Below, piece after piece: positions 53,305-62,217 of a DNA stretch of 64,000 bases; positions within the stretch are counted from its first letter, which is position 1; the number at the start of each line of letters is the position of its first letter. The stretch is from Ferrimonas balearica (GTDB lineage: Bacteria; Pseudomonadota; Gammaproteobacteria; Enterobacterales; Shewanellaceae): positions 1,637,403 through 1,701,402 of the forward strand of contig NZ_JAHVHW010000007.1 in the NCBI RefSeq assembly GCF_019802055.1, given 5' to 3'. Under the pieces are notes generated by a model that did no database searches, was not told the origin of the DNA, and was given only the letters and a program-made list of their open reading frames with translations. Position numbers and translations under genes: made by a program.

Positions 53305-53655
53305 TTAGCGACCCTCAATGGCCTTTTGCAGGCCCTGGATTTTCATGTTCAGGAAGGTCAGGCTGGTCTGGAAATCCATCGAATTCTGCGCGAATCGGGC
53401 CTGCTCCTGTCCCAGTTCAACGGTGTTGCCATCCGCCGAGGTCTGATAGGGCACACGGTAAGCGTGCTGATAGTCACGGGTGACTGACTGACCGCCCTCC
53501 AGCTGAGTCATCAGCTTGGAAAAGTCCAGGTCCCGTGCCAGGTATCCGGGGGTTTCGGCGTTGGCCAGGTTGCCTGAGAGCACCTTGGCCCGCTCCACCC
53601 GAAAATCCAGGGTGTGTCCATGGACACCCAGGGCGGCATCAAGATTGATTGCCAT
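53305..53655 (-). CDS. flgB: Lateral flagellar proximal rod protein FlgB
   Basis: This 116-residue protein has the FlgB pattern (DFRVERAKVLSGNLANAETPGYLARDLDFSKLM) and ends RFAQNSMDFQTSLTFLNMKIQGLQKAIEGR. It is the first gene of the rod-hook operon, divergent from flgA, and has a sigma-54-like promoter about 70 bp upstream. Confidence 0.96.
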   Translation of the reverse strand: MAINLDAALGVHGHTLDFRVERAKVLSGNLANAETPGYLARDLDFSKLMTQLEGGQSVTRDYQHAYRVPYQTSADGNTVELGQEQARFAQNSMDFQTSLTFLNMKIQGLQKAIEGR

Positions 53656-53723
53656 GACGACTCCTTATCTGCTTGTCTCGGCTAAATGGCAGTGCGACCA
53701 TAGTGGTCGGCGACAATGACAAA

Positions 53724-53738
53724 ACAAAAACCGTGCCA
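53724..53738 (-). promoter_or_regulatory. Sigma-54-like promoter of flgBCDEFGHIJKL
   Basis: On the minus strand TGGCACGGTTTTTGT keeps the full -24 box and the correct spacing, but the -12 box is TTGT rather than TTGC. It lies about 70 bp before flgB. Confidence 0.6.
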
Positions 53739-53761
53739 AGGTTTCTTTTATTTAATTATCA

Positions 53762-54517
53762 ATGACTTATAAAACATCCCCGGCAAAAATGGGAATCCAC
53801 TTTTCCGCCTGGCTTCCCCTGCTCTGTCTGCTGTTTCCCCCCCTGGGAAGTGCGGAAGACGCTACGGTTTCCGCCGCCAAGCAGGTAAAGGTCGGCCTCC
53901 ATACCACGCTGGACCGTGAACTGACCCAATGGAGCCAGCGCCGGGGGCTGACACTGCGTCAGCGCCAGATCCGGGTGGAGCCCACCTCCGGGCTCAACAG
54001 CCAACAGGCCTGCACCGTTCCACTGGTGATCGACCCCCCGGCGGATCAGGCCCTGCCCCTGGGGCGCATTCAGCGCCAGGTTCGTTGCCCCTCTCTGGGC
54101 TGGCGCTACTTCGTGCGGGCCCGGGTCAGCGCCCTCGCCGACATTCCGGTCGCAAAGCAGCGACTCGGACGGGGACACACCATCACCGCTTCGGACCTGA
54201 CTCTGGCGAAAAGGGAGTTGGGGGTCAGCAGTCAGGACTGGGTGTTTGATAACGGGACGTTGGTAGGACAGAGCGTGCGTCGGTCCATTCGACCAGACCA
54301 GCCGATACGGCACAGCCAGATCACCGCACCAAACTGGGTGAACATGGGTGACGAGGTGATCATCGAAGCAGCCAGCGGCGGCTTCAGTGCAGTGATGAAA
54401 GGGGTCGCCTTAGACTCAGGCTCCGAGGGAGAGCCGGTGCGCGTGCGTAACCTCAGTTCGGGTACCATCATCACCGCCTATCCGATCGCTCCGGGAAAAG
54501 TGCAAACCCGGTTTTAA
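53762..54517 (+). CDS. flgA: Lateral flagellar P-ring chaperone FlgA
   Basis: This 251-residue exported protein assists FlgI assembly. The signal peptide lies in MGIHFSAWLPLLCLLFPPLGSA. The SAF domain follows (VPVAKQRLGRGHTITASDLTLAKREL), and the end (VRVRNLSSGTIITAYPIAPGKVQTRF) is the conserved FlgA tail. The first ATG (53762) and a second at 53789 are both possible starts. Neither has a clear ribosome-binding site. It is divergent from flgB and begins the flgA-flgM-flgN unit. Confidence 0.93.
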   Translation: MTYKTSPAKMGIHFSAWLPLLCLLFPPLGSAEDATVSAAKQVKVGLHTTLDRELTQWSQRRGLTLRQRQIRVEPTSGLNSQQACTVPLVIDPPADQALPLGRIQRQVRCPSLGWRYFVRARVSALADIPVAKQRLGRGHTITASDLTLAKRELGVSSQDWVFDNGTLVGQSVRRSIRPDQPIRHSQITAPNWVNMGDEVIIEAASGGFSAVMKGVALDSGSEGEPVRVRNLSSGTIITAYPIAPGKVQTRF

Positions 54518-54586
54518 GTTTTGACGTCCAGGGGTCGCTTTTTTGACAGTGACAAATAATTTTCCCCTGAGCAGCGAGTCAAGATC

Positions 54587-54862
54587 ATGGAAATCAACAA
54601 ATTATCCTCGAACTTCCCCGCCAGCCTGGCGGCACAGAAATCGCCGATCAGTTCACCGGAAACCAGCGCCGCGCCTCTGCCGAAGCAGAAAGACGCGATC
54701 AGTGAAGACTGGCAACTGCTTGAGCAGGCCGAGCAGGAGCTGGCCACGCTCAACGATGTGGACATGGACAAGGTAAATGCACTGCGTTCTGCCCTGAGCG
54801 AAGGCCGTTTTGAGCTGGATCTGAATGACCTGGCCCAATCCATGTTGGAGCAACACGGTTAA
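54587..54862 (+). CDS. flgM: Lateral anti-sigma-28 factor FlgM
   Basis: This 91-residue protein has a disordered N-terminal half and the FlgM sigma-binding segment in the second half (LATLNDVDMDKVNALRSALSEGRFELDLNDLAQSMLEQHG). It holds the lateral FliA inactive until it is exported through the finished hook. The upstream gap of 69 bp contains the 11-mer TTTTGACAGTG that is also found ahead of fliM. It is adjacent to flgN with no gap. Confidence 0.94.
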   Translation: MEINKLSSNFPASLAAQKSPISSPETSAAPLPKQKDAISEDWQLLEQAEQELATLNDVDMDKVNALRSALSEGRFELDLNDLAQSMLEQHG

Positions 54863-55315
54863 ATGACCAGTAAACGGGAACGCCTGCAGCAGTTGGTTCG
54901 GGAGATCCGCCTTGATATCGAGGATTACCAGCAGTTGCGGGCACTGCTGCGCCATCAGCGCAGCCTGCTTGAGCGTCGGGATCAACAAGCGTTAACCCAG
55001 CACAACGAGCGGGTCGAAGCCCTCTGCAGTAAGCTTCAGGTTCGTGCGGATCGCCGTACCGAGACCCTGGAGTTGCTCGGGGTGTCCGCAGACGCTGCGG
55101 GCATGCAGCGACTGTTTCAGGCCCTGGGCCCGCAAAGCCGTCACACCATGACCAGCCTGTGGAACCATCTGCAGCAACTGGTCAAGGATTGTCAGGTGGA
55201 AAATGAAGTGAACGGCAAACTGCTGGCTGGCCAGAAGGCCCTGCTGGATCGGGTTCTGAACGCCGGGCAGGGTGAAGCGCAAACCTCGGACTATGGGGCG
55301 CTGAGTCCGACCTGA
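54863..55315 (+). CDS. flgN: FlgN-type export chaperone
   Basis: This 150-residue helical protein directly follows flgM, with its ATG touching the flgM stop. It has the FlgN heptad pattern (LVREIRLDIEDYQQLRALLRHQRSLLERRDQQALTQHNERVEALCSKL) and a second coil near residue 100. FlgN delivers the junction proteins FlgK and FlgL to the export gate. A terminator follows. Confidence 0.9.
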   Translation: MTSKRERLQQLVREIRLDIEDYQQLRALLRHQRSLLERRDQQALTQHNERVEALCSKLQVRADRRTETLELLGVSADAAGMQRLFQALGPQSRHTMTSLWNHLQQLVKDCQVENEVNGKLLAGQKALLDRVLNAGQGEAQTSDYGALSPT

Positions 55316-55357
55316 TCAGCGCCTTAGCCCCGACACACCTCCCTGTGCCAACAGACT

Positions 55358-55386
55358 GGCCCCCTACTTTGGGGGCCTTTCTTTTT
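55358..55386 (+). terminator. flgA-flgM-flgN terminator
   Basis: GGCCCCC (55358-55364) and GGGGGCC (55371-55377) form the stem, followed by TTTCTTTTT. Confidence 0.85.
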
Positions 55387-55415
55387 GGGGCCTCTAAGCC
55401 TCTCCGGGTCGGGCA

Positions 55416-55441
55416 CAAAAAAACCGGCCAACAGGCCGGTT
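55416..55441 (-). terminator. Terminator of the motY-lafK-fliEFGHIJ operon
   Basis: AACCGGCC (55422-55429) and GGCCGGTT (55434-55441) form the stem. On the minus strand a T-run of seven follows. It lies 17 nt past fliJ. Confidence 0.9.
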
Positions 55442-55457
55442 CATTCAGGATGACGCG

Positions 55458-55868
55458 CTAACCTGGCCGTTTACGGCCAGCCAGTTCGTCCATCTGTTTC
55501 TGCTCCAGGCGGCGGGCGTGGTTCTGCAGACGCCGCTGCTTCTCCCCTTCCAGCCAGACCAGCCCCTGACGACGGCCAAGTTGGCGTCGCCATTGCCCAT
55601 CCAGACTGGCCAGATCGGCCTCCGCCACCGCCTGCTGACGCTGGCACTGCTCCACCAGAGGCTGCAACTGGGTCACCATCTGGCTGCGATTGGCCATCAG
55701 CAGGATATGGCCTTCGCCCGCGCCGCTGTAGTCCTGGATCAGCGTGTTAAGCTGCGTTTCATGCTGGCGCAACTTAACCAGTCGTTGCTGACGCTCGGTA
55801 CGCTGGTGGCCCAGAGCCACCAGACGCTTCTCCTGTTGCTCCCGCAGCAGGGCGATAGGATCAGCCAT
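55458..55868 (-). CDS. fliJ: Lateral flagellar export protein FliJ
   Basis: This 136-residue protein is a long helical hairpin rich in Gln, Arg and Leu (ALLREQQEKRLVALGHQRTERQQRLVKLRQHETQLNTL), as in FliJ. FliJ links the FliI ATPase to the FlhA gate. The ATG at 55868 has GGAG upstream and overlaps the fliI stop by 8 bp. A TTG two codons upstream is ignored. Confidence 0.88.
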   Translation of the reverse strand: MADPIALLREQQEKRLVALGHQRTERQQRLVKLRQHETQLNTLIQDYSGAGEGHILLMANRSQMVTQLQPLVEQCQRQQAVAEADLASLDGQWRRQLGRRQGLVWLEGEKQRRLQNHARRLEQKQMDELAGRKRPG

Positions 55869-57183
55869 GCTCAATCTGCTCCATCAACTGACGTAATCCT
55901 TCCCGACTGGCTTCATACCCTTCGGATTCATGCATGCTCTGGCGCAAAAACTGGGTGATCATCGGCTGCACCCGCACCGCCAGATCCAGCTCCGCATCCT
56001 GGCCCGGTTGGTAGCCGCCCAAAGGCAACAGCTCCCGCACCTCCTGGAAACGCGCGTTGAGATGGCGCAGCCGCTGCATCGCGGCCTGGTCGGCCTCATC
56101 CACCAGTTGAGCCGCAAGGCGGGAAGCGGAGGCGTTCACGTCAATGGCGGGAAAATGCCCCTGCTCCGCCAGCGCGCGGGAAAGCACGATGTGGCCATCA
56201 AGAATCGCCCGGGCGGCATCGGCTACTGGGTCATTGTGGTCGTCGCCCTCCACCAGAACGGTGTAGAGCGCCGTCAGACTGCCCTGCCCGGTCTCGCCAT
56301 TACCCGCCTGCTCCACCAGGGAGGGCAGCTGAGTAAAGGCGGAGGGCGGGTAGCCCCGGGTGGCGGGCGGCTCACCGAGGCTGAGGGCGACTTCGCGCTG
56401 AGCCTGGGCGTATCGGGTCAGAGAATCCACCAGAAGCAGCACATCGCGCCCCTCGTCGCGGAAGCCCGCAGCGATACGGTGGCACAGGCGCATGGCCCGC
56501 AACCGCATCAGCGCCGTGGCATCGGCAGGCGCCACCACCACAACGGCGCGTTGGCGCCCCTCTGGGCCCAGTGCGTGCTCGATAAATTCGCGCACTTCCC
56601 TGCCCCGCTCTCCGACCAGACCCACGACCACGATGTCGGCCTGAGTAAAGCGGGTCATCATGCCCAGCAATACTGATTTCCCCACACCGGAGCCTGCGAA
56701 CAGACCAAGTCGTTGACCTTTGCCAACGGTCAGCAAGCTGTTGATTGCCCGGACGCCAACGTCGAGGGGAGCATCGATGGGACGACGAAGAAGGGGGTTG
56801 GGGGTATGAATTCGGCCGGAGAGGGAGCGAACGCCCTGAAGCGGCCCCAGGCCGTCAATGGGTTCGCCGCAACCATCCAGCACGCGACCAAGCAGTCCCT
56901 TCCCTACCACTGCTGGCGCCGTGCCGGGCAGGGGTTGAACCCGCGCACCGGGCACCAAGCCATCGGTGGGAGTTACCGGCATCAGGCAGAGGGTATCGCG
57001 GTGAAAGCCCACCACTTCCGCCTCTACCATGGAACCGTCGCGGCGCTCAACGAGGCAGCGTTCACCGGTGCCCAGATCGCAGCCGACCGCTTCAAGCAGC
57101 AGGCCGGTGACCCGTACCAGCCGCCCGTAGATGCGGGCAACCGGTACCGCAGGCCAGTCAATGATTGCCGCGTTATGGGGCAC
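55861..57183 (-). CDS. fliI: Lateral flagellar export ATPase FliI
   Basis: This 440-residue F1-beta-like ATPase has the Walker A in GLFAGSGVGKSVLLG (residues about 164-178), Walker B in GRDVLLLVDSLTRYAQAQREVALS, and the GEPPATRGYPPSAF signature of type III secretion ATPases. It energises export of axial proteins. The start overlaps fliH by 11 bp. Confidence 0.97.
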   Translation of the reverse strand: MPHNAAIIDWPAVPVARIYGRLVRVTGLLLEAVGCDLGTGERCLVERRDGSMVEAEVVGFHRDTLCLMPVTPTDGLVPGARVQPLPGTAPAVVGKGLLGRVLDGCGEPIDGLGPLQGVRSLSGRIHTPNPLLRRPIDAPLDVGVRAINSLLTVGKGQRLGLFAGSGVGKSVLLGMMTRFTQADIVVVGLVGERGREVREFIEHALGPEGRQRAVVVVAPADATALMRLRAMRLCHRIAAGFRDEGRDVLLLVDSLTRYAQAQREVALSLGEPPATRGYPPSAFTQLPSLVEQAGNGETGQGSLTALYTVLVEGDDHNDPVADAARAILDGHIVLSRALAEQGHFPAIDVNASASRLAAQLVDEADQAAMQRLRHLNARFQEVRELLPLGGYQPGQDAELDLAVRVQPMITQFLRQSMHESEGYEASREGLRQLMEQIEHG

Positions 57184-57904
57184 TCACCGCCTCCGCCTGT
57201 TCCGCCAGGTCCATCGCTTCCAGGCGGGCCTGCACCTGAGTCATGCAGGCGTCCAGTCGCGCCTCGGCAGACGCGTCCGCATCCAGGTTGTCCGACACCA
57301 CCCGGCACCCGCCGGGGCTGATGCTGGGGTCCGGCACCAGAGTCCAGTCCTGGATCCGCTCCGGCGCCAGCTCTTTAAGGCGCTCACAGGCGGCAGGTTC
57401 GAGGTGGATCTTCACCCCTTCCTGGCCATCCGGCAGCGCACGCAGTGTCTCTTCAACCAGCGCAAGCACCTGCTGAGGCTGCAGGGTCAACTCGCAGCGG
57501 ATCACCTGCTGAGCCACACGCTGCACCAACTCCAGAATCAAATCTCGCTGCTGGCGAACCTGGGACTGGTAGCCCTCCTCCAGCACCGCTTTCAGGGCCT
57601 TAACCGGCACCAGAACCTGATCCAGTTCAACACGGCTCTGTTCAGTGGCGTGGGTTAACCCCTCCTGACGGCCACTGGCAAAGCCCTGCTGACGTCCGGC
57701 TTCCTGGCCCTGAGCCAATCCTTCTTCGTAACCGGCCTGATGCCCCTGCTGCTGACCCTCTTTAAAGCCGCGGTCGAAGCCCTCTTGGTAGCCTTGCCAG
57801 TTATCGCCCTCACTCTGACCCTGAGCGCCTTCCACCGGCAGAGGGGTGAAACGGTACAGTCGGGCTCGGGCCCCGTCCAGGCGCCATCGATTTTGCATCG
57901 CCAT
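57173..57904 (-). CDS. fliH: Lateral flagellar export regulator FliH
   Basis: This protein of about 243 residues has a Gly/Gln-rich repeated segment (YQEGFDRGFKEGQQQGHQAGYEEGLAQGQEAGRQQGFASG, about 35-75), the GxxxG-type repeat known in FliH, and a C-terminal V-type ATPase E-subunit-like domain. It regulates FliI. The ATG at 57904 shares its A with the fliG stop; an ATG two codons later has better spacing from GGAG. Confidence 0.93.
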   Translation of the reverse strand: MAMQNRWRLDGARARLYRFTPLPVEGAQGQSEGDNWQGYQEGFDRGFKEGQQQGHQAGYEEGLAQGQEAGRQQGFASGRQEGLTHATEQSRVELDQVLVPVKALKAVLEEGYQSQVRQQRDLILELVQRVAQQVIRCELTLQPQQVLALVEETLRALPDGQEGVKIHLEPAACERLKELAPERIQDWTLVPDPSISPGGCRVVSDNLDADASAEARLDACMTQVQARLEAMDLAEQAEAVSAP

Positions 57905-58923
57905 CACTCCACCACTCGCTCTTCGTACAGTTGCAGCTCAATCTCACCTTCGCTCATCAGGCGGCGGGCGATCGCCATTACCTCGGCACGGGCGGCGTCC
58001 GCACGGGACAGCGCCACCGGTCCAAGGGACTCGACCTGAAGCTCCAGCGCCTGGGACATCCGCTTAGGCAGCGAACCGAACAGGCGACGTTTGAACTCGG
58101 AATCCAGCCCCTTCATCGCCAGCGCCAGCACCTCCTGAGGCACCTCCTGCAGCAGGTATTGAAGGGTTTCGTCGCTCTGGCGGGCCAGGATGATGAAGTC
58201 GAACATGTTGGACTCCACCTCGACCGCCAGCCCCTGATCGTGGAGTTTGATCATCTCCATCAACTGGCTGCGATCACCGCTGAAGCGGTTAAGAATGCCG
58301 GCCACCTGGCGAACGCCGGTAACACGGGTATGGCTGCGCTCATTGGCCACCACCAGACAGCGATCCACCAGCTCCTTAAGCTCCTCGATCACCTCACGGT
58401 CCAGCTCACCCAGTTGGGCGATCCGCACCAGCAGTTCGTCATGGCTGGACTCCGGCAGACGTTGCAGCACCTGGGAAGCGGCATCTGGCGGCAGCAGGCC
58501 GAGCAGTACTGCTTGCAGCTGCGGGTGTTCCGGTGCGATCTGGCGGGCCAGCAGCGCAGGTTCCACCCACTCAAGACGCTGTACCAGGGTTTTCACTTCG
58601 TCGCCATAGATGGAATCGAGCAGGCCCTTGGCCAGCTTGTCCCCGAGGGCGAGATCCAAAGTCCGCTGCAGGTAGCCGCGGCTGGCACGAGCGATGCCCG
58701 CCTGTGCCCGGTAGTCGTTGAAGAACCGCTGCAGCACACTCTCCGCATCGTCCTGACGAACATTGGAAAGCCGGGCCATCATCTGGCTCAGCTGCTGAAC
58801 CTGATGGCTGGAAAGGTGGGACAGCACCCGGGCTGCCCCCTGTTCACCCATGCTCACCAGCAGCATCGCTGCCTGCTCAACGCCCCCCAGCTGGGTGGCC
58901 ACTTCTTGATTAGTCGCGCTCAT
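57904..58923 (-). CDS. fliG: Lateral flagellar switch protein FliG
   Basis: This 339-residue rotor protein has the FliG N domain ([36 protein letters not shown]), the middle domain with EHPQ (APEHPQLQAVLLGLLPPDAASQVLQRLP), and the C-terminal domain with the charged stator-contact helix (DDxxLQYLLQEVPQEVLALAMKG...RMSQALELQVESLGPV). It overlaps fliF by 14 bp. Confidence 0.97.
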   Translation of the reverse strand: MSATNQEVATQLGGVEQAAMLLVSMGEQGAARVLSHLSSHQVQQLSQMMARLSNVRQDDAESVLQRFFNDYRAQAGIARASRGYLQRTLDLALGDKLAKGLLDSIYGDEVKTLVQRLEWVEPALLARQIAPEHPQLQAVLLGLLPPDAASQVLQRLPESSHDELLVRIAQLGELDREVIEELKELVDRCLVVANERSHTRVTGVRQVAGILNRFSGDRSQLMEMIKLHDQGLAVEVESNMFDFIILARQSDETLQYLLQEVPQEVLALAMKGLDSEFKRRLFGSLPKRMSQALELQVESLGPVALSRADAARAEVMAIARRLMSEGEIELQLYEERVVE

Positions 58924-60532
58924 TGTTGCCCATCCATTGCGTGATCACTTCCGCCACACGGGCCGGTTCTTCATTTGCCAGCAAGCTCAGGTGCTCCAGC
59001 TGGATCGACAGGGCGGAGCCCGGCGGCGGCAGTTCCGGTACCACCGGCTCGCTGACCGGCTCATGCACCGGCAACAGCGCAGCCTGGGCCGCTTCCGCCT
59101 GTGCTTTCTCCTGCTCCACGGTACGGGTCAGGTGCTTCACCAGCGGCCGCAGTACGAACAGGATCAGGCCAAGACCGAGGAAGGCGCCGATCAGGTAACG
59201 AACATAGATCTGGTACTCCTGAGTCTGCCACCAGGGCAGCGGCTCCACTTCCGGCATCGGCTGGGCCGCGAACGGGAAGGCGTGCAGAGAGAGGGTGTCG
59301 CCACGGTTGGCTTCAAAGCCGATGGCGTCCTGCACCAGTTGACCCAATTGGTCCAACTGGGCCTGGCTCCACTGAGCCGCTTCGCTGTTCAGCAGCACGG
59401 AAACCGATAGGCGCTCAAGCTGCGCCTGCTGGAACTTGGTGTGGCGCACGGCGCGGCTGGTTTCAAAGTGGCGCTCGCTCTCGTTGGAGAGGTTCTGGGC
59501 CGGTGCGGCGTCGCCCGGTTCGCCTTCGGTCGCGGGCGGCTGGTTGGACAGGGCGCCAGGAATGCCAAAGGCCAGATCGCCAACGCGGCTGTCGGAACGG
59601 CTCGCCTCACGGGTCACCACGGTGTTCTCCGGGTCAACCTGCTCGCGGGTCTCCTCGATCTGATCGAAGTTCACCCGTGCCGCCACCTGAACCCGGTAGT
59701 TGCCGTAACCCAGCACCGGCAGCAGCATGTCGCTGGCACGCTGACTCAGGGCCTGCTCCATCTGCTGGCTGTAGGTCAGCTGGCGCTCACCGGAGCGGGC
59801 CAGCTCCTGAGCGAGCTCCAGGTCCGCACTGAGCAGGCGGCCGTTCTGGTCCACAACGGACACCGCGTCCACCGGCATGGCGGTGACCGCACCCACCACC
59901 AGGTTCACGATAGCTTCGACCTGGTCCCGGCCCAGAGTGGCACCGGAGTACAGCTCCAGCATCACTGCCGCGGAGGGCTTCTCAGGTTGTTGACGAATAA
60001 ACAGGGTGCGCTTGGGGATCGCCAGGTGAACCCGGGCGCTGCGCACGGCTTTCATCGCCATGATGGTGCGAGACAGCTCCCCCTCAAGGCCCAGACGGTA
60101 GCGAGCCTCTTCCAGAAACTGGCTGCTGCCGAGCGCGCCGGCTTTATCCAGCAGCTCCATACCGGCGGGCATTTTGGCGCGGATACCCCGGGCAGCCAGG
60201 GTCATACGGGCACGGCCCAACTGGTCTTCGAGCACCAGGATCTGGCCGGTATCGGCCTGCATGCGGTAGGGGATCTTCTCCGCTTCCAGCACCTCAATGA
60301 TCTCGGCGCTGTCAAACCCTTCCTGACTGCCATACAGCGGGCGGTAACCCTGACTGGCGGTCCAGAGCACCAGTACGATCACCGTGGCCACCACCGTGGC
60401 CATCACAGCGATCACCAGCACCTGGCGGTCACTGCGGCTGGCGCCCTGCCAGCGGGTCCATAAGCCCTTGACTCGATTCATCAAGCCGCCTTCATTCGGC
60501 GGCGTCAGAGTATCAGCGGTTGCTGTCGTCAT
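58910..60532 (-). CDS. fliF: Lateral flagellar MS-ring protein FliF
   Basis: This 540-residue membrane protein has two membrane helices (VLVIAVMATVVATVIVLVLW near residue 38 and YLIGAFLGLGLILFVLRPLV near 455). The YscJ/FliF ring-building domain is seen in IPYRMQADTGQILVLEDQLGRARMTLAARGI and ARVHLAIPKRTLFIRQQPEKPSAAVMLEL. It makes the MS ring on which the rotor and rod are built. The C-terminal cytoplasmic end that binds FliG (LSLLANEEPARVAEVITQWM) is present. Confidence 0.97.
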   Translation of the reverse strand: MTTATADTLTPPNEGGLMNRVKGLWTRWQGASRSDRQVLVIAVMATVVATVIVLVLWTASQGYRPLYGSQEGFDSAEIIEVLEAEKIPYRMQADTGQILVLEDQLGRARMTLAARGIRAKMPAGMELLDKAGALGSSQFLEEARYRLGLEGELSRTIMAMKAVRSARVHLAIPKRTLFIRQQPEKPSAAVMLELYSGATLGRDQVEAIVNLVVGAVTAMPVDAVSVVDQNGRLLSADLELAQELARSGERQLTYSQQMEQALSQRASDMLLPVLGYGNYRVQVAARVNFDQIEETREQVDPENTVVTREASRSDSRVGDLAFGIPGALSNQPPATEGEPGDAAPAQNLSNESERHFETSRAVRHTKFQQAQLERLSVSVLLNSEAAQWSQAQLDQLGQLVQDAIGFEANRGDTLSLHAFPFAAQPMPEVEPLPWWQTQEYQIYVRYLIGAFLGLGLILFVLRPLVKHLTRTVEQEKAQAEAAQAALLPVHEPVSEPVVPELPPPGSALSIQLEHLSLLANEEPARVAEVITQWMGNNERD

Positions 60533-60544
60533 CCTTTGCGTTCC

Positions 60545-60895
60545 TTACAGCGGCATCTTCATGACGTCATCAAATGCCGTCACCAGTTTGTTTCTCACCT
60601 GAACCAGAGCACTGAAGGTCAGGCTGGCCTTCTGCGAGGCCACCATGGCGCCCACCAGATCATCACTGCGACCGAGGTCAACCGCAGTGCGCATGGCATC
60701 GGCTCGGTTCTGATCGCCGCTGATGGCGTTCACTTTGTGGTTCATCAGCTCGGTAAATGAGGGAACCGCGCCGGTAGCGCCCAGCTGGCGGTCCATCGGG
60801 TTGGGGCCGATGGCAATTTCGCCAGCGGCACGTTCCCGGTGCAGCTGCAGGGTCTCCTGCATACGGGCCTGGGTCAGGGCGATGGATTGGGGCAT
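60545..60895 (-). CDS. fliE: Lateral flagellar hook-basal body protein FliE
   Basis: This protein of about 116 residues has the FliE C-terminal pattern (DDLVGAMVASQKASLTFSALVQVRNKLVTAFDDVMKMPL). It joins the MS ring to the rod. The ATG at 60895 (MPQSIALTQ) has GGAG 6-7 nt upstream; the frame from 60907 is less likely. It lies between lafK and fliF. Confidence 0.94.
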   Translation of the reverse strand: MPQSIALTQARMQETLQLHRERAAGEIAIGPNPMDRQLGATGAVPSFTELMNHKVNAISGDQNRADAMRTAVDLGRSDDLVGAMVASQKASLTFSALVQVRNKLVTAFDDVMKMPL

Positions 60896-60915
60896 GTCAG
60901 ACTCCAACTTGAAAA

Positions 60916-62217
60916 TCAGGCGGCATCAGAGGGGCGCAGCAAGCGGTCGATATCCCACCCCTGCTCCCGCATCTGGGCCAGTTTGTAGCGCAGGGCCCGG
61001 GTGGTCATTCCCAGTGCTTCGGCGCTTCGGCTGCGATGGCCATCAAAACGGCGCAGCACATCCACGATGTATTGGAATTCAGCCTGTCGCTTGGACGCTT
61101 TCAGACCGGTTTCAGCCTCAACGGGCATCTGGGCCGGTTGCACGGAGGCGGGCAAGCCCAGCTCGGCAACCTGCAGGGCGGTACCGCGACGCATCACCAG
61201 GGCGCGCTGGACGGTGTTCTCCAGTTCTCGGACGTTGCCGGGCCAGTCGTGGCCGAGCAGGACCTGGCGGGCAGGATCACTGAAATGGCAACGGCTGCCG
61301 TCGCCGTATTGGTTCAGGAAGTGCTCCGCCAGCGGCAGGATGTCCTCCCGACGTTCGCGCAGCGGCACGGTTTTGAGCGGCAGCACATCAAGACGGTAGA
61401 ACAGGTCTTCACGGAAACGGCCTTCGGCCACGGCCTGGCGCAGATCCTGGTTGGTGGCTGCGATGATGCGGATGTCCAGCGCGGTCCCCCCATGGGCGCC
61501 CAGTCGCTCCACTTCACGCTCCTGCAGCACCCGCAACAGCTTGGCCTGCAGCAGCAGCGGCATCTCGCCAATTTCATCCAGCAGCAGCGTGCCGCCGTTG
61601 GCGGCTTCAAATTTGCCGGGCTTGTCGGCATAAGCGCCGGTAAAGGCCCCTTTGACGTGACCAAACAGTAAGGATTCGAGCATCGATTCGGGAATGGCGG
61701 CGCAGTTCACCGCCAGGAAAGGCCCATCCGCACGGGGTGAGTGACGGTGGATAAAGCGGGCCAGTTGCTCCTTGCCGGTGCCGCTTTCGCCGGTCAGCAG
61801 AACACTGGCGTCGGTTTGCGCGGCCCGGTGAGCCAGCATCAGAAGTTGGCGCGAGCGAGGCGAGACCGCCACCACATCGGAGGGGGCCTGCTCCAGTTGC
61901 ATCAAACGGGTCAGCTGACTGACCAGTTGATCCGCGTCCAGCGGCAGCAGCAGGTAGTCCTGGGCACCGTGACGCATCGCCTCGCTGGCCAGCTCCGTCT
62001 GCTCCGGGGCGACCAGGGCGATCTGGTACTTGCTGTTGCTGCTGGCCAGTTGGTCGGCCACCTGATCGGTGCCGCATTCGCTGAGATCAACCAGTCCAAC
62101 CCAGACAGGCTCCATATCCCGAACAACCTGGTAGCCCTGCAACTCAAGTTGGGTCTGAACGATACCGGGAACCGTCAGTGAGCCCAGGCCAAGGCGGGGA
62201 GCTTCAACGTGCACCAC
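60916..62217 (-). CDS. lafK: LafK, sigma-54-dependent activator of lateral flagellar genes
   Basis: This protein of about 433 residues has a degenerate FleQ-like receiver domain (residues 1-112). The sigma-54 AAA+ domain follows, with Walker A GESGTGKE (about 143-150), the GAFTGA loop, Walker [14 protein letters not shown] and the R-finger region. A Fis-type HTH closes the protein ([29 protein letters not shown]). It should activate the sigma-54 promoters of fliD and flgB. The start is probably the GTG at 62217 with AGGAGG 6 nt upstream; an ATG at 62241 is an alternative. Either start overlaps the end of the lateral motY. Confidence 0.95.
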   Translation of the reverse strand: MVHVEAPRLGLGSLTVPGIVQTQLELQGYQVVRDMEPVWVGLVDLSECGTDQVADQLASSNSKYQIALVAPEQTELASEAMRHGAQDYLLLPLDADQLVSQLTRLMQLEQAPSDVVAVSPRSRQLLMLAHRAAQTDASVLLTGESGTGKEQLARFIHRHSPRADGPFLAVNCAAIPESMLESLLFGHVKGAFTGAYADKPGKFEAANGGTLLLDEIGEMPLLLQAKLLRVLQEREVERLGAHGGTALDIRIIAATNQDLRQAVAEGRFREDLFYRLDVLPLKTVPLRERREDILPLAEHFLNQYGDGSRCHFSDPARQVLLGHDWPGNVRELENTVQRALVMRRGTALQVAELGLPASVQPAQMPVEAETGLKASKRQAEFQYIVDVLRRFDGHRSRSAEALGMTTRALRYKLAQMREQGWDIDRLLRPSDAA

